Shown here in pieces: positions 53,714 to 62,320 of a stretch of DNA of 64,000 nucleotides. The stretch is from Castellaniella sp049673105. Its GTDB lineage: Bacteria > Pseudomonadota > Gammaproteobacteria > Burkholderiales > Burkholderiaceae_B. The notes below the pieces were generated by a model. It was not told the origin of the DNA, did no database searches, and worked only from the letters and a program-made list of their open reading frames with translations. The translations under genes and the position numbers were made by a program. The stretch lies in NCBI RefSeq assembly GCF_049673105.1, contig NZ_JBATXG010000013.1, positions 1-64,000 of the forward strand. The letters run 5' to 3'. The first letter of the stretch is position 1; each line of letters opens with the position of its first letter.

Positions 53714-55864
53714 ATGCCTTCTACCGCGACCCCGCTTTCCTCTGCCCCGGCCCCTGCGACTTCTGCGCGATTCATGCGCACGCCGAACCTGGCAGAACCG
53801 GACACCGACCGGCTGCGAGCATCGATCCGCCAGTATTTTCTGGAAACCTTCGACCGTTACGAATCGCTGTTCCAGTGCCTGGCCAACGACGAAGCCTATG
53901 TCGTCAAACCCATCTCGCTGCGCCATCCCCTGATTTTTTATTTTGGCCACACCGCGACATTTTTCGTCAACAAGCTGCTCTTGACCCGCCTGATCGATCA
54001 GCGACTGGATCAGCGGCTGGAATCGATCTTCGCCGTCGGGGTCGACGAAATGAGCTGGGATGACCTGGATGATCGCAATTACGATTGGCCCAGCGTGGCC
54101 GAGGTCCGGGCCTATCGCCAGCAGGTGCGCCGCCTGATCTGCGATCTGATCGACCACGCGCCGCTGCAATCCCCCATCGATTGGCAAAATCCCTGGTGGG
54201 CCATCATCATGGGGATAGAGCACGAACGCATCCACCTGGAAACCTCGTCGGTCCTGATCCGTCAGCATGCCCTGAAATATGTGCAACCGGCCCCTGGCTG
54301 GGAACCCCAGACCAGCACCAACGCCGCCGCCCCTCAAAACGAACCGGTGCGAGTGCCGGGCGGCACGATTCAAGTCGGCAAAGACTTTTCCAGCCCCCAA
54401 TACGGCTGGGACAATGAATACGGCAGCCACAGCGCCGAGGTCGAATCCTTCCAGGCCAGCCGCTACCTGGTCAGCAACCAGGAATTTCTGGACTTCGTCG
54501 AGGCCGGCGGCTATCGCAACCATCGCGACTGGACCGAAGAAGGCCGTCAGTGGCTGGCCTTCAGCCAGGCCGAGCACCCCACGTTCTGGGTGAAGAAAAC
54601 CCAAGGCTGGGCGCTACGCCTGATGACGGGCGAAATTCCCATGCCCTGGTCCTGGCCGGTCGAAGTCAACTACCTGGAAGCAAAAGCCTTCTGCAACTGG
54701 AAAGCCGCCGAAACCGGCCAGCCCGTGCGCCTGCCCACCGAGGACGAATGGTATCGGCTATACGACGCCGCCGGCCTGCACGATCCCGACGATCAACCCT
54801 GCGCCGCCAACCTGCACCTGGACCACGGGGCCTCGTCCTGCCCGGTCGATCGCCATGCCCACGGCGATTGGTTCGATGTGGTGGGCAACGTCTGGCAGTG
54901 GACGGAAACCCCCACCTATCCGTTCAACGGCTTTGACGTGCACCCGATCTACGACGATTTCACGACGCCGACCTTCGACGGCCAGCACAACCTGATGAAA
55001 GGCGGCTCCTGGATCGCCTGCGGCAACGAAGCCGTGCGGGCGTCGCGCTACGCTTTTCGGCGGCATTTCTTTCAGCATGCAGGGTTTCGCTACGTGATTT
55101 CACATGCCCCGGCCGAAGCCCCCGCCGCCTACTACGAAACCGACAAACTGATGTCCGAATACGCCGAATTCCACTACGGCGACACCTACTTTGACGTGCC
55201 GAATTTCTCGCGGGCCCTGGCGCAACACGCCATCGCCGCCATGGGCGACCATCCCCGGCGCCATGCCCTGGATCTGGGCTGCGCCTCGGGGCGCGCCACC
55301 TTCGAATTGGCACGCGTCTTTGAACAAGTCACCGGGGTGGACTTCTCGGCCCGTTTCATCAACCAGGGCGTGCAGCTGATCCAATCCGGGCAGTTGCGCT
55401 ACACCCTGACCGACGAGGGCGAACTCGTGTCCTACAAGGCCCGCAGCCTGGCGGACCTGGATCTGCAGGACACGGTCGAGCGGGTCGAGTTCTACCAGGG
55501 CGACGCCTGCAACCTGAAGCCTCAGTTCACCGGATACGATCTGGTGCTGGCCGCCAACCTGATCGACCGCCTGTACGACCCGGCCCGATTCCTGGACCAG
55601 ATCCACGAGCGCATCGTATCCGGCGGTCTACTGGTGATCGCCTCGCCCTATACCTGGCTGGAAGAGCACACGCCGCGTCAGGCCTGGATCGGCGGGTTCA
55701 AGAAGGACGCAGAAAACTACACCACGCTGGACGGCCTGCAAGATCACCTGGGCGCCCATTTCGATCTGGTGTCCGGTCCTGTGAATGTGCCGTTCGTCAT
55801 TCGCGAGACCCGTCGGAAATTCCAGCACACCCTGTCGGAAATGACGATCTGGAAAAAGCGCTGA
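53714..55864 (+). CDS. ovoA: 5-histidylcysteine sulfoxide synthase / 4-mercaptohistidine methyltransferase
   Basis: Bifunctional ovothiol enzyme of 716 residues. N-terminal DinB-like domain with the iron site GIEHERIHLETS (HX3HXE, about residues 171-182); central FGE-sulfatase fold (about 210-475) with FDVVGNVWQWTETPTYPF and GGSWIACGNEAVRASRYAF; C-terminal methyltransferase (about 490-716) with ALDLGCASGRATFEL. The iron centre joins cysteine and histidine oxidatively; the methyltransferase methylates the mercaptohistidine. Length and order fit OvoA rather than EgtB, which lacks the methyltransferase part. Confidence 0.94.
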   Translation: MPSTATPLSSAPAPATSARFMRTPNLAEPDTDRLRASIRQYFLETFDRYESLFQCLANDEAYVVKPISLRHPLIFYFGHTATFFVNKLLLTRLIDQRLDQRLESIFAVGVDEMSWDDLDDRNYDWPSVAEVRAYRQQVRRLICDLIDHAPLQSPIDWQNPWWAIIMGIEHERIHLETSSVLIRQHALKYVQPAPGWEPQTSTNAAAPQNEPVRVPGGTIQVGKDFSSPQYGWDNEYGSHSAEVESFQASRYLVSNQEFLDFVEAGGYRNHRDWTEEGRQWLAFSQAEHPTFWVKKTQGWALRLMTGEIPMPWSWPVEVNYLEAKAFCNWKAAETGQPVRLPTEDEWYRLYDAAGLHDPDDQPCAANLHLDHGASSCPVDRHAHGDWFDVVGNVWQWTETPTYPFNGFDVHPIYDDFTTPTFDGQHNLMKGGSWIACGNEAVRASRYAFRRHFFQHAGFRYVISHAPAEAPAAYYETDKLMSEYAEFHYGDTYFDVPNFSRALAQHAIAAMGDHPRRHALDLGCASGRATFELARVFEQVTGVDFSARFINQGVQLIQSGQLRYTLTDEGELVSYKARSLADLDLQDTVERVEFYQGDACNLKPQFTGYDLVLAANLIDRLYDPARFLDQIHERIVSGGLLVIASPYTWLEEHTPRQAWIGGFKKDAENYTTLDGLQDHLGAHFDLVSGPVNVPFVIRETRRKFQHTLSEMTIWKKR

Positions 55865-55877
55865 TCCGTCGGCGGCG

Positions 55878-58730
55878 TCAGTTCGCCCGAGACGACTGAC
55901 GCGCCAGCACAAAGGCCGCGAACTCGTCCGCCGGCAACGGTCGGCTGTAGTAATACCCCTGGGCTTCTTCGCAGCCCCTGGACTTCAGGAATTCCTGCTG
56001 TTCCGCCGTTTCCACGCCTTCGGCAATCGTGCGCAGCCCCAGGCTATGCGACAGCTGGATGATAGCGATGGCGATCGCTTGGTCATCTGCATCGACCGTA
56101 ATGTCGCGCACAAAAGACTGATCAATTTTGAGCTTATGCAGATGGAAGCGCTTCAGATAGCTGAGCGACGAATACCCTGTGCCGAAATCATCGATCACGA
56201 AACGCACACCGCACGCAGCCAATTCTTCCATGCGTTGCGCAGCGGCTTCGGGTGATTTCATGGCCACGGCTTCCGTCAGCTCCAGTTCCAGGAGATGCGC
56301 AGGCACCTGGGTATCGGCCAGGATCTGCTGAACCAGGTTTAGCAGATCGGGTTGATTGAACTGCACCGCGGACAGGTTCACGGCGATCCGCAGGGCAGGC
56401 ATGCCCTGATCCAGCCATAAGCGCAGCTGCTGCATGGCAGCACGCAGCACCCATTCACCGATGGGAACGATCAGGCCGCTGGTCTCGGCCAGGGGAATGA
56501 ATTCGCTGGGCGGCACCGATCCCCATTGCGAAGATTCCCAGCGCAACAGGGCTTCGGCCCCCAGGATCGCGCCATCGTTCAGTGCCAACTGCGGCTGATA
56601 GACCAGCGACAGCTCACGGTTACGCAAAGCCTGCTTCAGTGCGCTGATCAGCGCCAATTCACGGCTGACGCGAGCCTGCATTTCGACGGTGAAAAATCCC
56701 ACTTGATGGCGACCATCACTTTTAGCCCGGTACATAGCGGTCTCGGCGCTTTTGAGCAAGGCGTCGAATTCCGCAGCATCATCCGGATAGTGCGCCACAC
56801 CGACCGTGGCGGAGCTGAAGATGTCCTGGCCACCCAGCTGCAGCGGCAAGGCGATTTCCTGCTGCAGAGCCTGGGCCTGCGCCAGCGCCTGTTGCCGGGT
56901 AGCTCCGGGCAGTACCACCACGAAATCATCGCCCGAATAGCGCGACAACAACGCCGATTTCGGCAAGCACGTGCGCAGCCGCTGCGCCATTTCCTGCAGC
57001 AAAGCGTCGCCCATGTGATGGCCCAGAGAATCATTGACGGCCTTGAAATGATCCAAGTCGATCCATAAGGCGGCCAGACTCATGCCGCGGCGTATGGCGT
57101 CGCCGCACTGCTCGCGCAGCAAGGCGCGATTGGGCAAACCAGTCAACTGATCGTATTGCGACAGCATCCGAACGCGATCGACCGCCTGGCGCTTTTCGGT
57201 GATGTCCTCGTTGTGCGCCAGATAATTGGTGACCCGGCCCTGAACATCGCGTACCGGGTAGATCAGCACGGACTCGATGTATTCGCGACCGCTTTTACTG
57301 AGATTGACCCATTCCCCACGCCAGGCCTTGCCCTGCGCCAACTGCGCCCACATGGCGCGGAACGTCAAGGCAGGCGTACGGGCCGGTTTCAAGCGACGCA
57401 GATTGCGCCCCAGGACTTCCTGTGCAGCATAGCCGCTGACGCGCGTGAACGCCGCATTGACGTATTCCACCCTGGCATGGCGATCGGTGATGATGATGGA
57501 CACGGGGCTTTGAACCACAGCGGTCGACAAAGTGCGCAAGGCCTGTTCGCTTGTCAGGCGGTCCGTGATGTCGCGCGATATCACGACAAACTGCGGCGGC
57601 TGCCCCTGAGCGGTCGCCTTGCGGGCGACCGACAGCTCGAAGCTGCGTCTCTGATCCGAGCCGACACCCAGGGTAATGACGCTGCCCCGCGACTGCCCTT
57701 GCTCGGCGGCTTGCTGTAACGCGGCCAGCACGACCTCGGCATCCCTGGGCGACAGCACGTCGTGTACCGTCCGGCCCAGCAACTGATCCGCAGGAGAAGA
57801 CAGGTCCGCAGGACGGCTGGTATGCACCGACAGATAGCGGCCATCGGCATCCATGTCGAACACCAGGTCGGGCATCGCGTCGAGCGTCGCCTGCAAACGA
57901 TCCTGCGATTTCTGCAGCAAAGCATAGGGACGCTGCACGGCCTCGGAAAAAACAGCCCGGTACAGAAAACAGCAGGCCAGCACCTTGTACACATGACCGA
58001 CCAAGCTGTAGATGTCCGTCACGTCCGAGTACAGCGTCAGAAAATATTCCCCCTGCGCCATGACACAGGCGCTGACGAACAGATCGCCGACATTGGTGCG
58101 GCGCGGTCGGCCCAGGCGCAACCAGAATAGCAGCGCAGCCAGCAGGTAAAGGACGATCAGACCGTATTCGGCGCCGACCTTGAACGCTGTCAGCCCCTGC
58201 CCGTCGATGAACATCCTGGGCATCCAGCCGGGCGACAGAAAGTACAGGACCGTCAGCCCGGTGATCATCGCCGACATGGCGATCACCTGCTTCCCCAAAG
58301 GAATGCGGGTGTGGCTGTCGATCCAGGTCAGGCCAGCGGCCGCCAACAAGCCCAGCGCACTGAGCAGACGCGCCAGCAACCAGAAATAGATGGATTTGTC
58401 CGGATCGTTGGGTGTGATGAAATCTGGCATGCCCGGATAAGACAGCACATGCAGCAAATCCAGCAATCCCACCCCGAAGAAGGTGCCGCCCAGCAAGACC
58501 AGACTGCCGGGCAGGATTTCGCGACGACTGCCCCAGAGCACTGCAAAGATCAGCGCCGCGACCACCACGGATGCGATTTCAGCCAGACTATGCAGCGGCA
58601 GATAATAGTCAAACTGATTGAATGAGGCGGGGAAGTTCAGATTGGCAAGTAAAACCAGCCCCACCATCAGCACACCGACGGAACGGATGGCACGACGCGC
58701 GTCTGCCTGATAGTCTGAATGTATCCACAT
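55878..58730 (-). CDS. MASE3-PAS-PAS-GGDEF-EAL cyclic-di-GMP protein
   Basis: A 950-residue protein with an N-terminal seven-helix MASE3 sensor (LGGTFFGVGLLDLLHVLSYPG), two PAS domains, then GGDEF and EAL. The cyclase site is SRYSGDDFVVVLP, a variant (SGDDF for GGDEF) whose activity is uncertain. The EAL domain is complete: GAEALLRW, ELELTEAVAM, DDFGTGYSSLSYLK, KIDQSF, AEGVETAEQQ. Net phosphodiesterase activity is likely. Converges on ovoA with 13 bases between stops. Confidence 0.92.
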   Translation of the reverse strand: MWIHSDYQADARRAIRSVGVLMVGLVLLANLNFPASFNQFDYYLPLHSLAEIASVVVAALIFAVLWGSRREILPGSLVLLGGTFFGVGLLDLLHVLSYPGMPDFITPNDPDKSIYFWLLARLLSALGLLAAAGLTWIDSHTRIPLGKQVIAMSAMITGLTVLYFLSPGWMPRMFIDGQGLTAFKVGAEYGLIVLYLLAALLFWLRLGRPRRTNVGDLFVSACVMAQGEYFLTLYSDVTDIYSLVGHVYKVLACCFLYRAVFSEAVQRPYALLQKSQDRLQATLDAMPDLVFDMDADGRYLSVHTSRPADLSSPADQLLGRTVHDVLSPRDAEVVLAALQQAAEQGQSRGSVITLGVGSDQRRSFELSVARKATAQGQPPQFVVISRDITDRLTSEQALRTLSTAVVQSPVSIIITDRHARVEYVNAAFTRVSGYAAQEVLGRNLRRLKPARTPALTFRAMWAQLAQGKAWRGEWVNLSKSGREYIESVLIYPVRDVQGRVTNYLAHNEDITEKRQAVDRVRMLSQYDQLTGLPNRALLREQCGDAIRRGMSLAALWIDLDHFKAVNDSLGHHMGDALLQEMAQRLRTCLPKSALLSRYSGDDFVVVLPGATRQQALAQAQALQQEIALPLQLGGQDIFSSATVGVAHYPDDAAEFDALLKSAETAMYRAKSDGRHQVGFFTVEMQARVSRELALISALKQALRNRELSLVYQPQLALNDGAILGAEALLRWESSQWGSVPPSEFIPLAETSGLIVPIGEWVLRAAMQQLRLWLDQGMPALRIAVNLSAVQFNQPDLLNLVQQILADTQVPAHLLELELTEAVAMKSPEAAAQRMEELAACGVRFVIDDFGTGYSSLSYLKRFHLHKLKIDQSFVRDITVDADDQAIAIAIIQLSHSLGLRTIAEGVETAEQQEFLKSRGCEEAQGYYYSRPLPADEFAAFVLARQSSRAN

Positions 58731-59026
58731 GTCTTTCAGCAGTGAACCCTGCCGCCAATGTAGCCGTCGGCCCCCAGTTATGGCAAGGCATGCCCTGGCG
58801 GACTGCCGCGGCGATGCTGGGATATCCTGGTAGCACTCCCGCCTGCCAAAATTACTAAATAACCCTTTGCCATATGCTTAAAGTCTGAAAAGCTTTGCAG
58901 CCGTCATGCGGCCTGGATAGAATTAAAAGCCATAAAGAATGCTGTTGATATAACGGCATTGATTAAATTCCCGCCGTCCGGGCTTTCTGTTCCAGGCGGC
59001 GGAGTTCCTACTACCGAGACCTGCCC
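58731..59026. other. Intergenic region between MASE3 gene and ABC transporter
   Basis: About 300 bases without a gene, shared by two divergent starts. The half near the transporter is AT-rich (TTGATATAACGGCATTG), followed by a GC-rich inverted repeat CCGCCG...CGGCGG just before the ribosome site. No known operator was recognised. Confidence 0.5.
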
Positions 59027-59824
59027 ATGAAAAAACTTTCCGCTCTCGTCCTGGCCGCCGCCCTGCCCCTGCTGGCGATGGCCCCCGCCACCCAAGCCGC
59101 GACCGATGATCTGGCTGCCATCCAGAAGGCCGGCGTCATCCGCATCGGCACCGAAGGCACCTATGCCCCCTTTTCCTTCCACGAACAAAAGGACAACAAG
59201 CTGGTGGGATTTGACGTGGACATTGGCCGCGCCATCGCCAAGCAGTTGGGCGTCAAGGCTGAGTTCGTCGAGGGCAAGTGGGACGGCTTGATCGCCGGTC
59301 TGAACGTCAATCGCTACGACGTCGTCATCAACCAAGTCGGCATCACGCCGGAACGTCAGGCCAAATACGACTTTTCCAAGCCGTACATTTCCTCGGCTGC
59401 TGCGCTGATCGTGCGAGACGACAACACCTCGATCCATAGCTTCCAGGATTTGAAAGGCAAACGGTCCGCCAACACCATCACCAGCAATTTCGGCAAACTG
59501 GCCCAGAGCCACGGCGCCGAGGTCGTGCCGGTACAGGGCTTTAACGACGCTATCGCGCTGCTGACCTCGGGCCGGGTAGACGCCACCGTGAATGATGAGC
59601 TGTCCTTCCTGGACTTCAAGAAGCAGCAGCCTGCCGCCAAGGTCAAGGTCGTCGCGACCGATGACAGCACCGAATTCAGCCAATCCGGCGTTTTGCTGCG
59701 CAAGGACCAGCCGGCGCTGCAAACGGCGGTGAACAAGGCACTGGACGCCATCCGGGCCGATGGTGAATATAAGGCGATCTCGGAGCGCTATTTCGGCGCC
59801 GATCTGTCCTCTCGGGTGAAATAG
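59027..59824 (+). CDS. Polar amino acid ABC transporter binding protein
   Basis: A 265-residue periplasmic binding protein of the SBP family 3. Signal peptide cleaved near ATQAA; IRIGTEGTYAPFSFHEQ, LVGFDVDIGRAIAKQLG and NQVGITPERQAKYDFSKPYI are hallmarks. The last two, with Phe in the ligand loop, resemble cystine-binding FliY/TcyA proteins. Cystine import is the best guess and would serve cysteine-consuming pathways such as OvoA. Followed by permease and ATPase. Confidence 0.88.
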   Translation: MKKLSALVLAAALPLLAMAPATQAATDDLAAIQKAGVIRIGTEGTYAPFSFHEQKDNKLVGFDVDIGRAIAKQLGVKAEFVEGKWDGLIAGLNVNRYDVVINQVGITPERQAKYDFSKPYISSAAALIVRDDNTSIHSFQDLKGKRSANTITSNFGKLAQSHGAEVVPVQGFNDAIALLTSGRVDATVNDELSFLDFKKQQPAAKVKVVATDDSTEFSQSGVLLRKDQPALQTAVNKALDAIRADGEYKAISERYFGADLSSRVK

Positions 59825-59870
59825 GACCGCCCTTTCCCCCTGCGACACGATCTGAAAGGAGTCCCCGACC

Positions 59871-60551
59871 GTGCCGGACTGGCTGCATCTCATGGCAAAT
59901 TCCCTCTGGCCGCTGTTGGTCGGAGGGATTCAATTCACCGTCCCGCTGGCAATCCTGTCCTTTCTGATCGGGCTGGCGCTGGCATTTCTGGCGGCCATCG
60001 CCCGGTTGTTCGGCCCGCCCCCGCTGGTCGCCCTGGTGCGCTTCTACATCTGGCTGATCCGGGGCACGCCTCTGCTGGTGCAGCTGTTCCTGATTTTTTA
60101 CGGCCTGCCCAGCATCGGCTTTGTCCTGGATCCGCTGCCTGCCGCCCTGATCGGCTTTTCGCTGAACGTCGGGGCCTACAACGCGGAAGTCATCCGAGGG
60201 GCCATCGAAGCCATCCCCAAAGGCCAATGGGACGCTGCGTATTCCCTGAGCATGACCCGCGCCCAGGCCTTGCGGCGCACCATCCTGCCGCAAGCCGCCC
60301 GCGTGGCTGTACCGCCGCTGTCCAATTCCTTTATCGCGCTGGTCAAGGACACGTCTCTGGCCGCCGTGATCACCGTGCCGGAAATTTTCCAGGCGGCGCA
60401 GCGCATCGCATCCGTCACCTATGAACCGCTGATCCTATATACGGAAGCCGCCCTGATTTACCTGGTGCTGTGCTCTTTCCTGTCGGCGGCGCAGACCCGG
60501 ATGGAACGCTATTTTGGCCAACACGCCGTTTTTTCCGAGGGCCAGCGATGA
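59871..60551 (+). CDS. Polar amino acid ABC transporter permease
   Basis: A 226-residue HisM/YecS-type permease with five helices. RLIRGTPLLVQLFLIFYGLP-like IWLIRGTPLLVQLF and the EAA loop EAIPKGQWDAAYSLSMTRAQAL are typical. The start codon is GTG at 59871, with GAAAGGAG upstream. Its stop overlaps the ATPase start (ATGA). Confidence 0.92.
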   Translation: MPDWLHLMANSLWPLLVGGIQFTVPLAILSFLIGLALAFLAAIARLFGPPPLVALVRFYIWLIRGTPLLVQLFLIFYGLPSIGFVLDPLPAALIGFSLNVGAYNAEVIRGAIEAIPKGQWDAAYSLSMTRAQALRRTILPQAARVAVPPLSNSFIALVKDTSLAAVITVPEIFQAAQRIASVTYEPLILYTEAALIYLVLCSFLSAAQTRMERYFGQHAVFSEGQR

Positions 60552-61291
60552 TCCAGCTGCAAGACATCCGCAAATCCTTTGGCGGACACGAGGTCCTGAA
60601 GACCGTCAGCGTCGCGATCCCGGAAGGCCAGGTCACGGCCCTGATCGGCCCATCCGGCAGCGGCAAAAGCACCCTGCTGCGCTGCGTGAACCTGCTGGAA
60701 ACCCCGGATTCAGGCACACTGAGCATAGGCACGGAAACGATCCAGTTCCAGACGGGGCATCATCCGAACCGCGCCGCCGTACAGCGTATCCGCCAGCAGA
60801 CCGGCATGGTCTTCCAGAATTTCCAGCTGTTTCCGCACCAGACGGCCATCCAGAACGTGATGGAAGGCCTGATCACCGTCAAGCGGTGGGCGCGCGACCG
60901 GGCCCAGGCCCGAGCCTGTGAACTGCTGGACAAGGTCGGTCTACGTGACAAAGCCGATGCCTGGCCCGCCAGCCTGTCGGGCGGGCAGCAGCAGCGCATT
61001 GCCATCGCCCGCGCCTTGGCGCCTGAACCCCGGGTGCTGCTGTGCGACGAACCGACATCCGCCCTGGACCCCGGCCTGGCGGCAGAGGTCGTGGCCGTAC
61101 TGGGCGACCTGGCCCAGGAAGGCATGACCATGCTGATGGCGACTCATGATTTGCGACTGGCCGCCCAGATCGCCAGCCAGACGGTATTTCTGGAAGACGG
61201 CAGCATCGTGGAATCCGGACCGTCCCAGGATCTGTTCCAGCACCCGAAAGACCCCAGGACACAGCGTTTCGTCATCACGCTGCAAGGCTGA
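60548..61291 (+). CDS. Polar amino acid ABC transporter ATPase
   Basis: A 247-residue ATPase of the GlnQ/HisP/TcyN group. Walker A GPSGSGKSTLL, Q-loop MVFQNFQLFPHQT, signature LSGGQQQRIAIARAL, Walker B VLLCDEPTSALDP and His in MATHDLRLA are all present. Start at 60548 overlaps the permease stop. Converges with the EamA gene 21 bases later. Confidence 0.94.
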   Translation: MIQLQDIRKSFGGHEVLKTVSVAIPEGQVTALIGPSGSGKSTLLRCVNLLETPDSGTLSIGTETIQFQTGHHPNRAAVQRIRQQTGMVFQNFQLFPHQTAIQNVMEGLITVKRWARDRAQARACELLDKVGLRDKADAWPASLSGGQQQRIAIARALAPEPRVLLCDEPTSALDPGLAAEVVAVLGDLAQEGMTMLMATHDLRLAAQIASQTVFLEDGSIVESGPSQDLFQHPKDPRTQRFVITLQG

Positions 61292-61312
61292 GCCCGTCAC
61301 ACGTCCACCGTG

Positions 61313-62209
61313 TCAGACCGATGCCCCCGGGGCAGGCGTCGGCGCGGCAGCCGTGTATTTCGCCCCCGCCACGCAGGCCACGACAAACGCCGTGACGGCG
61401 ATCATCGTCACGGTCACGGATTCCCCCAACAGCCAGGCCGACAGCAGCAAGCCCATGAAAGGCTGCAGCAGCTGCAGCTGCCCCACGGCGGCAATGCCGC
61501 CCAGGGCCAGCCCTCGGTACCAGAAAATAAAGCCGACCAGCATGCTGAACACCGCGACATAGGCCAATCCCGCCCACGCGGATGCGGGCACGACAGACCA
61601 GTCCGCCGGCTGCAGGATGACCGACAGCGGCAGGCTGATGGGCAGCGACAGCACCAGCACCCAGCAGATCACCTGCCAGCCGCCCAGGCGGCGCGACAGA
61701 CGACCGCCTTCGGCATAGCCGTAGCCGCAGCTCAGAATGGCGCCCATCATCAAGGCATCCGCGCCCAGCGACCCGGACTCATCCTGGCTGAAAGCAAAGC
61801 CCGCCACCGATGCCGCCCCCAGCACCGCAAAAGCCCAGAACGCGCGGGAAGGGCGTTCGCCCCCCAACCAGGTGCCGAAAATCGCCGTCGCCAAGGGCAG
61901 AAGGCCGATGAACACCAGCGAATGCGCCGACGTGATGGTGCGCAGCGCCAGCGCCGTGAACAAGGGGAATCCCAACACGACGCCCAAGGCGACCAAAGCC
62001 AGCGTCCGCCATTCCGCTCCCGTCGGACGTTGATTGCGCCCGATCAGCAACAGCACGACCGCCAGGATGCCTGCCAGCGCCGCCCGGGCCGCCGTGACGA
62101 ACAAAGGGTCCAGACCCAGCACCGCCACGCGGGTCGCCGGCAGCGAACCGCTGAAAATCGCCACGCCCAGCGCGCCATTGAGCCATCCGCGAGTGCTTGC
62201 CTGCATCAT
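61313..62209 (-). CDS. EamA/DMT-family transporter
   Basis: A 298-residue protein with ten predicted helices in two EamA repeats (GVAIFSGSLPATRVAVLGLDP; VFSMLVGFIFWYRGLALGG). Two adjacent ATGs (62209 and 62206) are possible starts. Divergent from the MocR-type regulator, which probably controls it; such pairs often export amino acids or vitamers. Ends converge with the amino acid ABC ATPase gene. Substrate unknown. Confidence 0.86.
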   Translation of the reverse strand: MMQASTRGWLNGALGVAIFSGSLPATRVAVLGLDPLFVTAARAALAGILAVVLLLIGRNQRPTGAEWRTLALVALGVVLGFPLFTALALRTITSAHSLVFIGLLPLATAIFGTWLGGERPSRAFWAFAVLGAASVAGFAFSQDESGSLGADALMMGAILSCGYGYAEGGRLSRRLGGWQVICWVLVLSLPISLPLSVILQPADWSVVPASAWAGLAYVAVFSMLVGFIFWYRGLALGGIAAVGQLQLLQPFMGLLLSAWLLGESVTVTMIAVTAFVVACVAGAKYTAAAPTPAPGASV

Positions 62210-62272
62210 TCTTCCTGTGTCTGTCTGCACCGATTGGATGACACTATGCAGGTCCGGTCTTTTCCATTCCAG

Positions 62273-62304
62273 ATACAGTCTGGTACAGTAAGCGAAAACT
62301 GTAC
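62273..62304 (+). promoter_or_regulatory. MocR-type operator between eamA and mocR genes
   Basis: ATACAGT (62273-62279) and GTACAGT (62283-62289) are direct repeats; ACTGTAC (62298-62304) is the exact inverse of the second, eight bases on. Two direct plus one inverted half-site is a known pattern for MocR/GntR regulators. It ends 16 bases before the regulator start, so autoregulation is likely. Confidence 0.75.
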
Positions 62305-62320
62305 TGGTTTCGATTTCCCC

